Of a stretch of 64,000 bases of DNA, positions 9,290 to 21,454 are shown piece by piece. The number at the start of each line of letters is the position of its first letter. Within the stretch, counting starts at the first letter, position 1. Both the position numbers and the translations under genes were made by a program. The stretch lies in assembly GCA_037954325.1 (NCBI GenBank), contig JBBMNZ010000029.1, positions 12,478,501 through 12,542,500 on the forward strand, in the 5' to 3' direction. Under the pieces are notes generated by a model, which was not told the origin of the DNA, did not search any database, and worked only from the letters and a program-made list of their open reading frames with translations. Origin of the DNA: Fistularia commersonii. Lineage: Eukaryota; Chordata; Actinopteri; Syngnathiformes; Fistulariidae.

Positions 9290-12200
9290 TTGGTTAAAAC
9301 CCATGATCAATCGGCTGCACAATCGGTTCTGCCAGCACTTAAGGCAAAAAATAAGTGTTGATGACTGTTGCTTCAACCAATCAGATTTTGAGTTAGCGAC
9401 ATTGAAGCCTTCTCGCAGGCTTCAGCAACGTCAGCGTATTCACACCCTCTAATTGCATAGTCAGAGAGTGGACAAGTGTATTAGCGAGGACGCTTACTAG
9501 CGTGCTGAGAACAGAAATATAGTTGTGTTTGTTTAATATTGGTTTTGTTAACCCACAATGGCCGCAGGAGGAGAAGAGACAGACTTAGTTGGTAATATAT
9601 TGTTAAAGCCATTTTCTAGATGGAGTTTTGAAGAAAAGCTGGACATAGTAAAGAACGGTTGGGCAACTCCTGAGCTCGCGAACCTTGCACAACCAGGAAA
9701 AGGATTTGTCCGACATTTTCAAGCTACAAACTACGACCGGTACCCCTGGCTCACAGGCTCCGAAGTACACTGCAAATTGTATTGCTGGGAGTGCTTGTTA
9801 TTTGCCACCGATCGGCATGGTGTTTGGAACCACACTGGGTTTGCAAATCTGACATGCCTGAGCAAGTCAGCAACGAGACACCAACGCACTGCCTGACACT
9901 TACAAGCAACTGTGCTTTCCTAAACTTTTGGGGAAACGAGAGTGGATCTACAGCTGAGCGAACAAGCGCGCAGGGAAACGGAGCTCCACAACGAAAAAGT
10001 GAAGAAAAATAGGGAAATCCTTAAAAGACTGATAGACTGAGTAATTTTTTGGGGCAAGCAGGAACTTTCTTTTCAGGGACACAATGAAAGCGCTGGATCC
10101 AAGAACAGGAAATTCTGTGGAGCTTCTATCTCTCATTGCTGAGAGCTGTACGGATTCACATTACCACCTGTCCACTAATAAAGTGTTTAGTGGGACGTAG
10201 GGCAAAATGCAGAACGACCTAATCACTGCTATTGCTGAAGTGATGGGAGAAGAGCTAAAGGCGAAGTTAAAAAAAGCCCAGTTTGTCTATGTTATGGTGG
10301 ACGAGACGACAGACGCAAGTAATGCAGCGCAGCTCACACTGGTCCTGCGTTACGTAACGGGCACAGGTGTCAAGGAGCGGTTTATCGGATTTGAGGATGT
10401 TACCAGTGGGAAGCATACCAATGACATTGCAGTACTAATCATCCGATTTTTGATGGTCTGGGTAAAGTTGTGGGACAGTGTTTTGACGGCGCAGCAGTTA
10501 TGTCTTCTTCATTAAACGGGGTGCAAGCTAAAATTAAAGAGAGAGCACATTTGGCTTTATTCATACACTGTTACGCTCATCGGCTCAATCTAGTACTGAC
10601 TCAGGGGGCCTCAAAGCTTAAAGAATGCAAGATCTTTTTCGGGCACCTCAATGGCCTTGCTACATTTTTTTCTAGATCACCTAGGCGCACGCAACTGCTG
10701 GATGAAATCTGCCAGCGGCGTCTCCCTCTTGTGATGCCAACACGGTGGCAGTACACATCCAGTCTGGTCAATACAGTATTAAAGAAGAGAGATGCTCTGA
10801 TTGAACTATTTGATCACATTCTGGAGCATCATGACAAGTATGATGAGGACTCAGTACGCTGTGCTTATGGATTTAAGGCACATTTGGATGATTTTGAGTT
10901 TTGTTTTTTACTTCACACATTTAATGGCCTTTTTGAGTATTCAGACGTGCTCTTTTCAATACTACAGGACAAAAAATTGGATGTACATTTTTGTTTGGCT
11001 CGGGTAAAGGAGTTGTGTGACACCGTTGAGCGAGAGAGAAGCCGATACAAGGAACTCTACAAGGCCACTGAACGCACTGTAGGCGCTCCGAGCACACGAA
11101 GATGGCAAGTGCAAGATCCTTGCGCGCACTACCACCAACTCCACAGCAGGATTCTGGACAATAGTATGTGTCAGACACAGACGAGATTTCCAGACCAGGA
11201 AAAACTGATGTTTGTCACCCTCCTCGACCCCCAGAAGTTTCGGGAATACAGGAAAGATTTCCCGCAAGCAGCCTTCTCCAGCTTAACACAGAGCCATGGA
11301 ACACTTTTCCATCTGTCTTGGCTAAAAACAGAACTGACTGTATTGTATGCAATGGATGATTTTGCAGGAAAATCTCCCAGTGATCTCCTTGACTTCCTTC
11401 GACAGAAAAATCTGAGTGAGAGCATGGGGTAGCTGTACACATTATTATGTTTGGCGGTGACCATCTCTGTGTCCACCGCATCTGTCGAGCGGACATTTTC
11501 AGCCCTAATACGAATTAAAACTTATGCCAGGAATACGACAGGGCAAGCTCGACTTTCAGCATTAGCCTCAATGGCGATAGAAAAGGACTTCTTGATGGAG
11601 CTGAAGCGCACGGATAATCTGTACGAAAGAATTATTTAACTCTTTTTAAGGAAAGAAAGGAGGATGGATTTTCTTTCCAAATGATCAGATTTTTTTCAGA
11701 GTTAAATGCTTCTATTATCCTAAATAATACTGCAAGTTTATAAGGTTATTGTTGGTGTATTTTAAATGTCCCAGCTGTTGACTATAAAGTCATTTATTGT
11801 GGCTACTGTCCGTTTTTGTGTCGAACGCCACGGGACCGGACTTTATTTGTCCCTGTGTCTTCAGATTTCATTCAGGGAAAAATGTCACAATGGTCAGGAA
11901 CTGATCAAGCAAGAATGGTTTATTCAAAGTCAGGAAATACTTTTAGGACATATCTCGGGCCACTTACATCCCGGGCTAGAATGAATGTCACCCCGAGAGG
12001 ATCGTTCACCCTTTCTGCACACCGGCTGAGACATGTCCAGCGGATGTGCAGGTGAGGAGGTTCTGGCCCTGAGCCGAGGAGGCGTGGCCATTTTATACCA
12101 TCGCCCCAACGGACGGGTTTATTTCCTAATGAGGACTTGTTTTACACACTCTTGGAATTTGGGCACTTGGGGTGCCGGGCCGCGCCCCGGACAAAGCCGG

Positions 12201-12528
12201 GTGCGCAATCGATTGCGCGGAGGGGGTTGTCAGTTGAAGAGTACAGAGTTGGGCATCCCTTTGTCGTCAGGTGATGCGCTCTCGCGAGCAAATTTAAACA
12301 CTACACAGGTTATCTATCTGTGATGCACCTCTCTTTATATTGCATTTCTGCATAATAAGATATTTTTTATAGCCATAAACTAATTATTGGGGGGGTCAAC
12401 ACGTTGCTGATCTATATATAGCGGTTTCTCATTAACCAAAAAGCTGCAGCGCTCAGGTGGGGGGGAAAGGGGGGGTTGATTCGTGCTACTACTGAAGGCT
12501 TAGGTGTAAAATGCACGGCCCGCCACTG
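9290..12528 (+). mobile_element. hAT transposon of the ZMYM/TTF transposase type
   Basis: The 3' end is CACGGCCCGCCACTG at 12514-12528, which matches the inverted end of a second copy at 46362-47936. Shared blocks include ATAAGTGTTGATGA and AACCAATCAGATTTTGAGTT upstream of the ATG, and CACTTGGGGTGCC with CGGACAAAGCC near the 3' end. The 5' terminal repeat is not found; similarity to the other copy fades at about 9290, so the left end is lost or diverged. The 3.2-kb length with a transposase gene suggests it descends from an autonomous copy. Confidence 0.85.
9558..11639 (+). pseudogene. hAT transposase with TTF-type zinc finger, broken
   Basis: The start ATG at 9558 (MAAGGEETDLVGN) is followed by LAQPGKGFVRHFQATNYDRY and WLTGSEVHCKLYCWECLLF, the TTF/ZMYM-type zinc finger that binds the transposon ends. 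After a degraded stretch (9897-10200) comes the DUF4371-like catalytic core, with VMVDETTDASNAAQ near 10300, GQCFDGAAVMSS near 10480 and FIHCYAHRLNLVLTQGAS. The end is a hAT dimerisation domain at 11451-11639 with STASVERTFSALIRIKTYAR and LSALASMAIEKDFL. Frame changes occur near 9890 and 10480, stops lie between 10020 and 10200, and a TAG is at 11430. The acidic residues of the core can still be seen, but no full protein can be made. Confidence 0.88.
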
Positions 12529-12539
12529 ATATTTACACT

Positions 12540-12796
12540 CTTAAAAGAGTATACCTCCCCTTCCCGGGGGAGGTATTCCAGGCATGTCCATCTTGGAGGA
12601 GACCACGGGGAAGACCAAGGACATGCTGGAGAGACGATGTCTCCAGGCTGGTCTGGGAATGCCTTGAGGTCCCCTGGAGGAGCTGGACCATGTGGCAGGG
12701 GAGAGGGGGGCCCGGGCTCCTCTGGCTGCTGCTCCTGCAACCCGACTCCTGATACATGGAGGAAGATGAATGGATGGATGGATGGATGGATGGACC
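12540..12796 (+). mobile_element. LINE 3' end (Rex3/RTE-like) with GATG tail
   Basis: Translation gives TCWRDDVSRLVWECLEVP, then WRSWTMWQGRGGP and NGWMDGWMDG, the C-terminus common to a very abundant fish LINE. It ends in about five GATG repeats (GGATGGATGGATGG). GATG tails are known for the Rex3 group of RTE LINEs. The copy is 5'-truncated. Relatives are at 41326-41860, 45095-45345 and 54690-54992. Confidence 0.65.
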
Positions 12797-12799
12797 AGC

Positions 12800-13430
12800 T
12801 CAGATGCGGATGGAATGCTGCATTCACACTAATCTGCCCATGCATGAAAACATGCTAAAATCAAAGGGGGCATTCAAAGTGACACAAGCAAAAGAAAAGG
12901 AGAGAGAGGCAGAAATGGTATTGCAAAAGTGCAAAACACCTGCCATGCCTTTAACCAGGGGACAGAGGGGACAGTCCGCCTTTGGGACTACTCAACTGGA
13001 ACGTTGATGCAGTTGGGACTAATGCTGTAGGAGGTCGCACCCTGGTCTTATATCATCAAGAAAGATTGGGAAGCAGGTTTGAGGAGAATCCAATTGTTCA
13101 GAGACTGCCACAAACCTGCAGATGTGACAAATGCCACAAAGGGTGACAGGGACTGTCAGAGTTACCCGAAGAAGAGTGACTTTGGTAAAATGGTAACTAG
13201 TTCACTGGCAGTGAAACATAGAGCCAGAGGGATGGTTAAACCACCTGAAAGGTGCACACAAACTTGCTGGAGGAGATGTCAAGTTATGGACTGAGGGGGT
13301 GATCATTACTGTTTATGGAGTTAAAATCTATATTTGGTTTTGGATATTTTATACTAAGAAAAGAAAGTTTGGCACTTAGAATTAAGCCAAAGTGAAATTG
13401 AACAAATTTAGTTTTTTTTTCTTGTTTTGG
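12800..13430. other. Intronic DNA without a recognised feature
   Basis: No terminal repeats or family motifs were seen. Short open frames at 12756-13007 and 13079-13294 are unrecognised and probably chance. Confidence 0.5.
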
Positions 13431-13434
13431 TCAT

Positions 13435-13560
13435 GCAGTTACATGACATTATATTACAATCATTAAGCAGACACATTTATCCAAAGCGACTTACAAGAAG
13501 TGCAATTCAGTCACCGAAGATCTGAAGTATCAGTAGTCGGAAGTCAGAAGTGACCACTCA
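13435..13560. repeat. Teleost interspersed repeat with TATCCAAAGCGACTTACAA
   Basis: The block CATTAAGCAGACACATTTATCC, then AAAGCGACTTACAA, is a very common fish repeat motif. A second copy is at 43880-43985 on the same strand. Confidence 0.7.
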
Positions 13561-13689
13561 ACCAAATAGCCATCTTTTTTTTTTTTTTTTTTGCGTGGGG
13601 GTTGGGGGCTAAGTGCGATTAGAAGGGTAGTGTTTGGTGAAGAGGTATGTTTTGAGCTCACGGCAAAAGATGGGCAGCGACCTGCTGTT

Positions 13690-15015
13690 CTGACCTTTTT
13701 CGGTGTTCTGACCTTTTACAGTTATAAATCTCAATGTTGAATACATAAAAAGATTTGTTGTTTTTTTTTTCAGGAAGGGAGATTTTTTGGTAAATATTTA
13801 TATATATACCTTATTACCCAGAGGGTTATGGGGTGTGGGATTGGGGGAGTTGTACAATGTGGTGGGAGCAATGAGCACATACAAGAGTTATATCTGTCAA
13901 ATAATAAAGAGTAGGTATATAGTAAGTCAATGCTTTTCCTGGTTTGCCAACACAAGAAACAACCATAACGCATTTGTCAATAAAAGAAATCAACATAACA
14001 GTGTTCATTGGGTCAAAACATGGGCTTGGTCTCATTAGATCAAGAAGAGTGATCCAACAGCACTGGTCACATCACTTTGATCCAGGTGTTGCATAGTGGC
14101 ATTGAGAGTGTGCTGATGGTGAATGGAAACCTGTGTGTTCCTTGTTGGGTGCATAGAGGTGTATGACAGGGTTGTGCACTGTCTTGCTGTTGGGATCTGA
14201 GGCTATATTTTCTGTGTGCAGCTCTTTTCACCTTAGTTCTTCACCAGTGAGCCTGACTGAACAGGAGAATGGATTTCAGTTGGGGTGCAGTGGACACCTG
14301 CGGATCATCAGGTCTTGTCAGGCTGAGCTTAAAAGGAGCGTGTTACCGGCTCGCAAAAGCCAACTATGACAAGTGTGAATTGAATGTGTCTTTAATTGTC
14401 CCAGAGGGGGAAATTTCCAGCTCTTACTGTTGGCATGGAGACCTCCCTGTTCTCCCCTGGAACCCATTGCTGCCTGTTTCTGGGGCATGATAATGTGATG
14501 GGGAACAACTGGGAAGGCTTCAAACTGCAACAGATGAAACATTGGCTAGATGTAGAATACATTCCCAAATGTCATAAGACAGCGAAGTGTTGGCTTTAAA
14601 TTACCTGATAGCTTCCCTGCTGTGTCATTAGCTAGCATGTTTGGACCCTCCATCAGGTCTTTTAGCCCAAATACAGAGAATTGTTAATTTTTGGAATTGC
14701 TTGTGTTGGGCGCCAAAGTTTTGTTTTTACTTTGGGCCTTCTGATTTAGTACATAACATGAGGCTAATAGATTAAGTGCTAATTACCCATTTCTTCTTGA
14801 GTTTGTTTTGAATGGCACAGACCAAGAAGAATTGTCTCTCTGCATTAGTTGCTGATGGAACCATTACTTTGTGGGCTTGACTGTACCTAAGGACTGGCAA
14901 TGCCCAATGGGAGCCTGGTGCAATAAGAAGAATGTAATTATTTTTATTTTTGTTTTTTTTTAAGCAGCCAGAGGGTGTAACAAGGCCACACTTGCTGAGG
15001 CAGTGGGCTTGCTGC
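13690..15015. other. Intronic DNA without a recognised feature
   Basis: No transposon ends or conserved coding blocks were found. The small open frames in 13770-14599 have no recognisable relatives. Confidence 0.5.
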
Positions 15016-15020
15016 TAGGG

Positions 15021-16070
15021 CAGAGGTGGGGAAACTTTTTAGTTCAGGGGCCACATTGACTTTTAAAATTTGATAGACGGGCCGGGTCACCACAAGATAA
15101 GATATATATGAAAAAAAAAAAAAAAAAAAATGTAAATGGTACATATCAGACTCGTCTGACATTTGTCTAAACATTGTCTGACATTTGCTTTGAAAATAAA
15201 ACCAGCTTGGTTTTAAAGGCTCTGGCGTTTGCTCACATTTCATGGACAAACCAGTTTTTCCCGTTTACCAGCTTTCTCGTTTATCTTTGTGGCTTTTCTC
15301 CAAAAAATTGCCCATTTCTCATTAATTGTACGTAAGCGTACAAAATAGTCCATCGGCTTGTTCTGAACGGAAGGATGTTTCATTTGGAGATGGCATTTAA
15401 GCACCATGGCGCTATTGGATAGCTTCTCACCACACATCAAGGGCAGCGGAGTCAGTGCTGTTGCATCCCCGGTACTGTTCCCTCTAAGCTGCGCTTTTGC
15501 GCAATTGCGGTCTGCTCCAGCGTTCCCCGCGCACAGAAAATAAAATCCACAAAAATAAAAAGCACAAAATAAAATCTGGAGCAGTGTGCGATTGCGCAAA
15601 CCCACGGCTTAGAGGGAACAGTGAATTCCCCGGTAAAAGTGAATCCAAATGAATGATAGCTTTTGCTGTTTTGCCTCGAGTTCACCGTCTTTTCTTTTTT
15701 TCTTTTCTCCATCTCCATCACTGTAACTCATTCTTCTCTCTGTGATCCCAAACTGCCACTGTCGCATAGCACTAACTCAAACATTGACCTCTACATCATC
15801 GCGTCACTGACATGACACTCAACAATCTCTCACGGCACACTCGTTGAAAATCACCAGGCTAAATCACAAACCCGATCTGTGTTATTCAGCTCAGGAAAAT
15901 TCTCAAGTAGCTCCAAAAATGAAATAATCTCCTGTTTGAGCGCCCATATTCATCGATCCACTCATTCAATCATTCACATCAAGTATGAATCTGTAGCAAT
16001 CTTTGGCAGGTGGGCTTAAAAAGACTAGCGGGCCAGATGTGGCCCGCGGGCCACACTTTGCCCATCCCTG
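15021..16070 (-). mobile_element. Non-autonomous hAT element (GTF2IRD2-like)
   Basis: The ends are CAGAGGTGGGGAAAC (15021) and GCCCATCCCTG (16070), flanked by TGCTAGGG (15013-15020) and TGCTTGGG (16071-16078), a 7-of-8 target duplication that fits hAT. On the minus strand, bases about 15095-15245 translate to a transposase scrap resembling AFKTKLVLFSKQMSDNVQ. This is the same piece found in forward orientation at 31020-31220, so the two are copies of one family. A smaller element (15474-15626) is nested inside. Confidence 0.85.
15474..15626. mobile_element. Nested MITE with CTGTTCCCTCTAAGC ends
   Basis: Near-palindromic ends CTGTTCCCTCTAAGCTG and CGGCTTAGAGGGAACAG enclose an AT-rich core. 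An exact 8-bp duplication TCCCCGGT lies at 15466-15473 and 15627-15634, which points to the hAT superfamily. The right end carries three extra bases. It contains no gene. Confidence 0.85.
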
Positions 16071-16079
16071 TGCTTGGGG

Positions 16080-17040
16080 CTTGATCTACTTGGCTGATAC
16101 AGAGACATTTGGGCCCCCAGAGGCAGAGATTGTCCACAGTAAAACACTCTCCTACTGTATACTGAGAAGGGTCCTACATACCCCACTGATCTCCACCTGA
16201 ACCCTGATTGAAAGACCTAACATTGCCCTTACTAACAATAGCAGAGTTAAATTAACATTTCAGAAAATGTAAAGAAAGAGTCTACTTACACTGCATGGAG
16301 GCCATGAAGTTTCCTGTCTGCAATCTGTCCAAAAATGTAGGTCTTGTTTTTACAGAATTTAGGAGACTCACTCTTTTTAACCTGACAGCATTTTTGCCCA
16401 TGTTTTAATTGTGGGGTCAAACATACAAAACAAAAAGGCCACCTTTCAGAACTTTTTAACTGGAGGAGCAAAAGTAGACCTTTATTTAACACAGAGGAAT
16501 GGATGGTATTCTAGTTTTAAACTGGATGCTTTGGCCTTGTGGAAGTTCAATGTGAAGACAAGACTGAAGATGGAGTTCTCCCTCCATAAGGCCACAGAAT
16601 TTGAAAACATTTTTGGAGTTATAGGGATTTGATGATCCTTTACAGTGTCTCCAAAGGGTAGCTAAAGTTCAGGACAATCATTAAATATGATTTTTGAGTG
16701 GGCTCATGAGTAAAATAGTTTTTCTGAATAAAAAAATATTTTTGTGTCTTATTTCACTACATCCATTAATATGCTTGATGGACTTCCTCTAGTTGGCAGT
16801 TCCAACCACCATTTATTCACTTTCCCTCCTTTGTACATGTCTAAACCGTTTCCGATTAGTCTGAGTTTATCTCACGATATGAAGAATATGCCATGAGGGA
16901 ATTACTCTTAATTTGACTCCTCGTAATATCCTTTATTAGTTGAGTTGAGATCATTCACAATGGTTGTTGGATGTGACTAATACATGATCTTAAAATTTCA
17001 TCTATTAGGGTTGTGAGTCATTCATCAATTTAACCTCCTT
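16080..17040. other. Intronic DNA without a recognised feature
   Basis: No motifs or repeats that I can name. Small open frames at 16286-16632 appear random. Confidence 0.5.
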
Positions 17041-17044
17041 CCCA

Positions 17045-17360
17045 TCAGATCCATCCATCCATCCATCCATCCATCCATCCGTCCGTCCGTCCGTCTGTCT
17101 GTCTGCTGGATCCTATCCCTGGTGCTCTCGGTTGAGAGGCGGGATACATCAGTACACTGGACTGGTTGCCAGTCAATCCCAGCGCCACATATAAAGACAT
17201 AATTTGCACATCTAGGCAATTTAACCTGCTGTGTTTTTTTGGACTGTGGGAGGCACCCCACGCAGACATGGGGAGAACATGCAAGCTCATCACAGAAAGG
17301 CCCCCTGTTGGCATGGCAGCAGGGTATTTTGTGCTGTGTGGCCAAAGCGCTAACCACTGC
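17045..17360. repeat. Teleost interspersed repeat with CCAT/CCGT/CTGT tail
   Basis: An array of CCAT units passing into CCGT and CTGT (17050-17104) is followed by GGATCCTATCCCTGG, GGTTGCCAGTCAATCC, CACATCTAGGCAATTTAACC, GACATGGGGAGAACATGCAA and GCGCTAACCACTGCAACA. The block order is the same as at 3000-3305, and this copy is better preserved. Confidence 0.75.
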
Positions 17361-17364
17361 AACA

Positions 17365-18660
17365 TACTGTATGTATAATGACTGTGAATTTAGTTATATC
17401 TGTCCTGTCAAACAGGGCAGATATAACACACAATGACAAAAGTCCCTGCCCTCAAAAACAAGTTTGTTTGTGTTTTTCTCTGGAAGCATATAATCATCTC
17501 TGCATACATGAATAAAATATAACTATGTTCATCTGGTATGAATAATTTCAATAGGCATACTTTTACACCTCATACTTATGTGAAAAAGGGTTGGAAATGA
17601 CAAAGGTTAATGAAGTACATGTGAAGGCCACAGGACATTTTCAACATGTGCAGAGAATACTTGGCTTACTCAGCTATGTGAGTACTGTAGATACTCCAAA
17701 AATAGAATAGAAATGAAATAATCTTTTTACTTTCCATTTTCCAAAGTCACCCTGTAATTGGATTGTGAGTCCTCTCTGTAAATCTTTTTTATTCCTTGTG
17801 ATACACGACAATAAAATGTTGAAGACATATAGTGATTTATTTTCAGTGCAAAAAAATGTTGAATATATTGTTTGCATTAAATTTATGTTTAAAAATGTTT
17901 TATTTGCACAAAGCCTATAATGATTCATGTTGTACTGCAGCTTAAAAGACGGATAATAGTAATATGATGATAATGCCTGTGATTAATCCATCTGGGCACT
18001 TATTCAAATTTGTTACAATTTTAGTCCAAATGAAATTATTACTTTTCACTATTTAGATATGACTCCATGCTTGATGTTTCATCTTAAGAACCCTTGTTCT
18101 TCCTTGAGAACAAAACCTACATATGCATAGATAGATTGTTGGAATTGTGACAGGGTCCTTCTTCTGAATAATCTGCATAATGCCCATGTTAGATGACCAT
18201 ACTCCATCTAGCTGTTACTGAAAAACATTAAAGAAAACAAGCTGATATACATAATAGTAATTCTTTCCCTCTGCCTCGTCGCTCTTCCTTGACCAGGTGT
18301 TTTCAACTGCTTGATCTTACTCAGAAGACATGAACACTGTCTCTTGATCTGAGGCATTTATGCCCAGCCTAATTGAATGCCAGCTGACATTTTCTCTCAC
18401 CCAGACTTGACGAATAGCAACATGTCAGTTTCTACCTCCTAGCGTAATAGGGGCTGTTTCTCGCCTTGTGTGCTGGTGGTGCATTGTGAGAGTAATTGGT
18501 TGGGGGGCTGGGAAACTGTTTTCGAATACACATATTTACACAGTTGGTAAATGATCCAGTAGCAGTTGAGACAACTTGATATGCATCAATGAATAAATTA
18601 TTCGTAGTTACTATCAGTTAATAATGAAACAGCGAAAGGAATTTGGTGGATGATTTTAAT
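17365..18660. other. Intronic DNA without a recognised feature
   Basis: AT-rich sequence. No repeats or coding blocks were recognised. Confidence 0.5.
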
Positions 18661-18664
18661 CATC

Positions 18665-20865
18665 AAAATAAGGAAGAAATTCCTGACTCTCCAATGCTCT
18701 GGACTATTGACCCCAAGTACCTGAAATCCCCCAACTTCTTGATCTCCACTCCCTATAGCCTCACGGTTCCATCTAAGTTTGTCTCATTCACACACATATA
18801 CTCTGTCTTGCTGCGACTAGCTTCCATTCCTCTCCTTTCCAGCACATACCTCCACATTGCAAGATTTTCCTCAACTTGTTATCACTACAGATTACAATAT
18901 CATTTGCAAACATCATGGTCCATGGAGATTCCTGTCTAACCTCATCTGTCAGTCTGTCCATCACCACTGCAAAAAACAGGGGCCCAGAGCTGATCCCTGA
19001 TTGAGTCCGATCTCCACCTTACACTTCCCTGTTACCCCTACAGCACACCACACCACTGTCTCACAGCAAGCATACATGTCCTGCACCAGTCTAACATACT
19101 TCTCTGCCACTCCAGATTTCCTCATACAACACCCGAGCTCCTCTCTTGGCATCCTGTCATAGACTTTTTCTAGGTCTACAAAAACACAATGCAGCTCCCC
19201 CTGGCCTTCTTTGTACTTCTCTACCAGCATTCTCAAAGCAAATACCGCATCTGTAGAACTCTTTCTAGGCATGAAGCCATACTACTGTTCACAAATGCTG
19301 ACTTCTGCTCTCAGTCTAGTTTCCACTACTCTTTACCATAACTTCATTGTATGGCTCATCAAATTTTTCCCTCTATAGTTGTCGCAATTCTGCACATCCC
19401 CCTTATTTCTAAAAATGGGCACCATCACACTTTATCTTCATTCCTCAGGCATCTTTTCACTCTCTAAGATCCTGTTGAATTACCTAGTCAGAAACTCTAC
19501 TGCTGCCTCCTCTAGACATTTCCACAACTCCACAGGTATATCATCAGGATCCACGGCCTTTCCACTCTTCATCCTCTTCAATACCTTCCTCAATTCATAT
19601 TTGCTAATCTCAGCTACTTTGTGGTCTACAATAGTCACCTCTTCTACCCTTGCTTCTCTTTCATTTTCCACATTCATCAGCTCTTCAAAGTACTATTTCA
19701 ATCTTCCCCTCACTCTTCTAGCATCTGTCAATACATTTCCCTCTCTATCCTTAATCTTTCGGACCTATTGTACACCTTTTCCATCATTATCTCTCTGTTT
19801 CGCCAGCCTGTATAGATCATACTCTACCTCCTTAGTGTCCAACCGAGAATACAGGTCATCGTACATCCTTTGTTTTGCCTTTGCTACTTCTATCTTGACC
19901 TTACATTGTATCTCTCTGTACTCCTGTTTGTTCTCTTCAGTCCTCTTAGTGTCCAATTTCTTCTTCACTAACCGCTTTTCTTGTATATACTCTACGACAC
20001 ACTAAGTACTCCCCTCCCTGTCTCCCTGATAACACTAGCTGTAGTTGTCCAATCATCCGGAGGCTCTCCCTGACCACCCAGACTCTTTCTCAACTCCTCC
20101 CTGAAAGACATACAACACTCCCTTTTCAGCTTCCACCACTTTGTCCTCTGCTCTGCCTTTGTCCTCTTGATCTTCCTTGTCACCAGAGTCATCGTACAAA
20201 CCACCATCCTATGCTGTCTGACTACGCTCTCACCTAAAACTACTTTGCAGTCACTATTTCTTTCAGATTACGTCGTCTGTACAAGATGCATGCTACCTGC
20301 GTGCTCCTACCTCTGCTTTTATAAGTTGCCCTCTGTTCCTGTCTTTTCTGGAAAAAAAGTGTTCACCACAGCCATTTTCATTCTTTTGCAAAATGTACCA
20401 CCATATGTCCCTCTGCATTCCTATCATGTATACCTGCCCATCACTTCTTCATCCCCTCTATTGCCTTCACCAGCATGCCCATTCAAGTTTGCACCAATTA
20501 CCATTCTCTCATATCTGGGCATATTCTGCATCACTTCATCTAGCTCATTCCAGAACTTCTCCTTCTCCTTCTCCCTCCTTAAACTCTCATCCCACCTGCT
20601 GGACATACCGGCAACATTGAGCATCACTCCTTCAATTTCTAATTTCAGACTTATAAATCTATCTGACATTCTGTTCACCTCGAGAAAATTCATAACAAAC
20701 TCCTCCTTCAAGATGACTCCTACTCCTACTCCTTGTCCTACCCAATTTTCAAATTCCCTACTCTCTGTCCCAGACTCTTGCCTTTTCCTCTTCTCTTCCT
20801 ACTTCAGAACACCCTTTCTTCCTCTCCTTCTTCTCCTTCTACTCCCTCTACAACTAACTCTGATA
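18665..20865 (-). mobile_element. RTE-type LINE, truncated at both ends
   Basis: Read on the minus strand it contains, in order, endonuclease blocks (GVGVILKEEFVMNFLEVNRM, VVIGA-like VIGANLNGHAGEGN near 20480), a spacer, and RT blocks (MKSGKAVDPDDIPVELWKCL near 19540, RKSSTDAVFALRMLVEKY near 19250, HCVFVDLEKVYDRMPREEL near 19180, QGSALGP near 18990). The 3' end of RT, including the catalytic FADD region, and the 3' tail are missing or fragmentary. Frameshifts are frequent. The same family is present in the opposite orientation at 38262-40437 and 51040-54050. Confidence 0.8.
18961..20711 (-). pseudogene. RTE LINE endonuclease and reverse transcriptase, broken
   Basis: The protein would have nicked target DNA with an apurinic endonuclease-like domain and copied its own RNA. 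Its endonuclease resembles the CFDP2/BovB type. Pieces lie in at least four frames with stops between (20424-20711, 19992-20207, 19765-19968, 19480-19677, 18961-19272). No catalytic Asp pair of RT is preserved in the readable part. Confidence 0.75.
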
Positions 20866-20869
20866 TTGA

Positions 20870-21365
20870 TATCAAGAGGAAAAAAATATCTATTTTCAGT
20901 TTTTTGTTATTTGTAAACTGAGGCTTCATAACTGCTGTTTTTAGTTCACTTTGCATGTGTGTTTTAATCCAAATAACTAACGATAATAAACTGCAAATTC
21001 TAAATTGAAATAAGTTCAAATTGAAATCAAATTAAATAAATCCCATTATCCATCGTCTCAACCACATGTTTCATACAACTATAACTACAATTTATTATAT
21101 TTTAGTGACAAAGTGGGGCGCCAAAAGCAACATTTAGCACAGTATTTCTTTTAGAAATTCCTTTGACATCACACTGCTATCTCATTATCATCATCAGCTT
21201 GAGGTAGCTTCATCATATGAAAAACTATAGTCAATTTTTTAAGCCAAAGTTTGTATCTGAAAGTGATAAAATTAATGATTGTTTCTTGACAGTGGGAGAG
21301 TTTTCATCTGATTCACAATCATATTCCACCTACCTGTTTGTTGTAGTCAGAGACTAAAATTGTGT
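20870..21365. other. Intronic DNA without a recognised feature
   Basis: AT-rich sequence. Nothing identified. Confidence 0.5.
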
Positions 21366-21369
21366 TTGA

Positions 21370-21370
<1 letters not shown>

Positions 21371-21450
<80 letters not shown>
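21371..21450. repeat. CA dinucleotide microsatellite, about 40 units
   Basis: Uninterrupted CA repeat. Long open frames across it (poly Cys-Val) are an artefact of the repeat. Confidence 0.98.

Positions 21451-21454
<4 letters not shown>

Noticed and set aside
9558..11639. hAT transposase as a domesticated host gene
   Set aside because: Frame changes and stops within the zinc finger/core region, and a recognisable transposon 3' end, show a decayed element and not a preserved gene.
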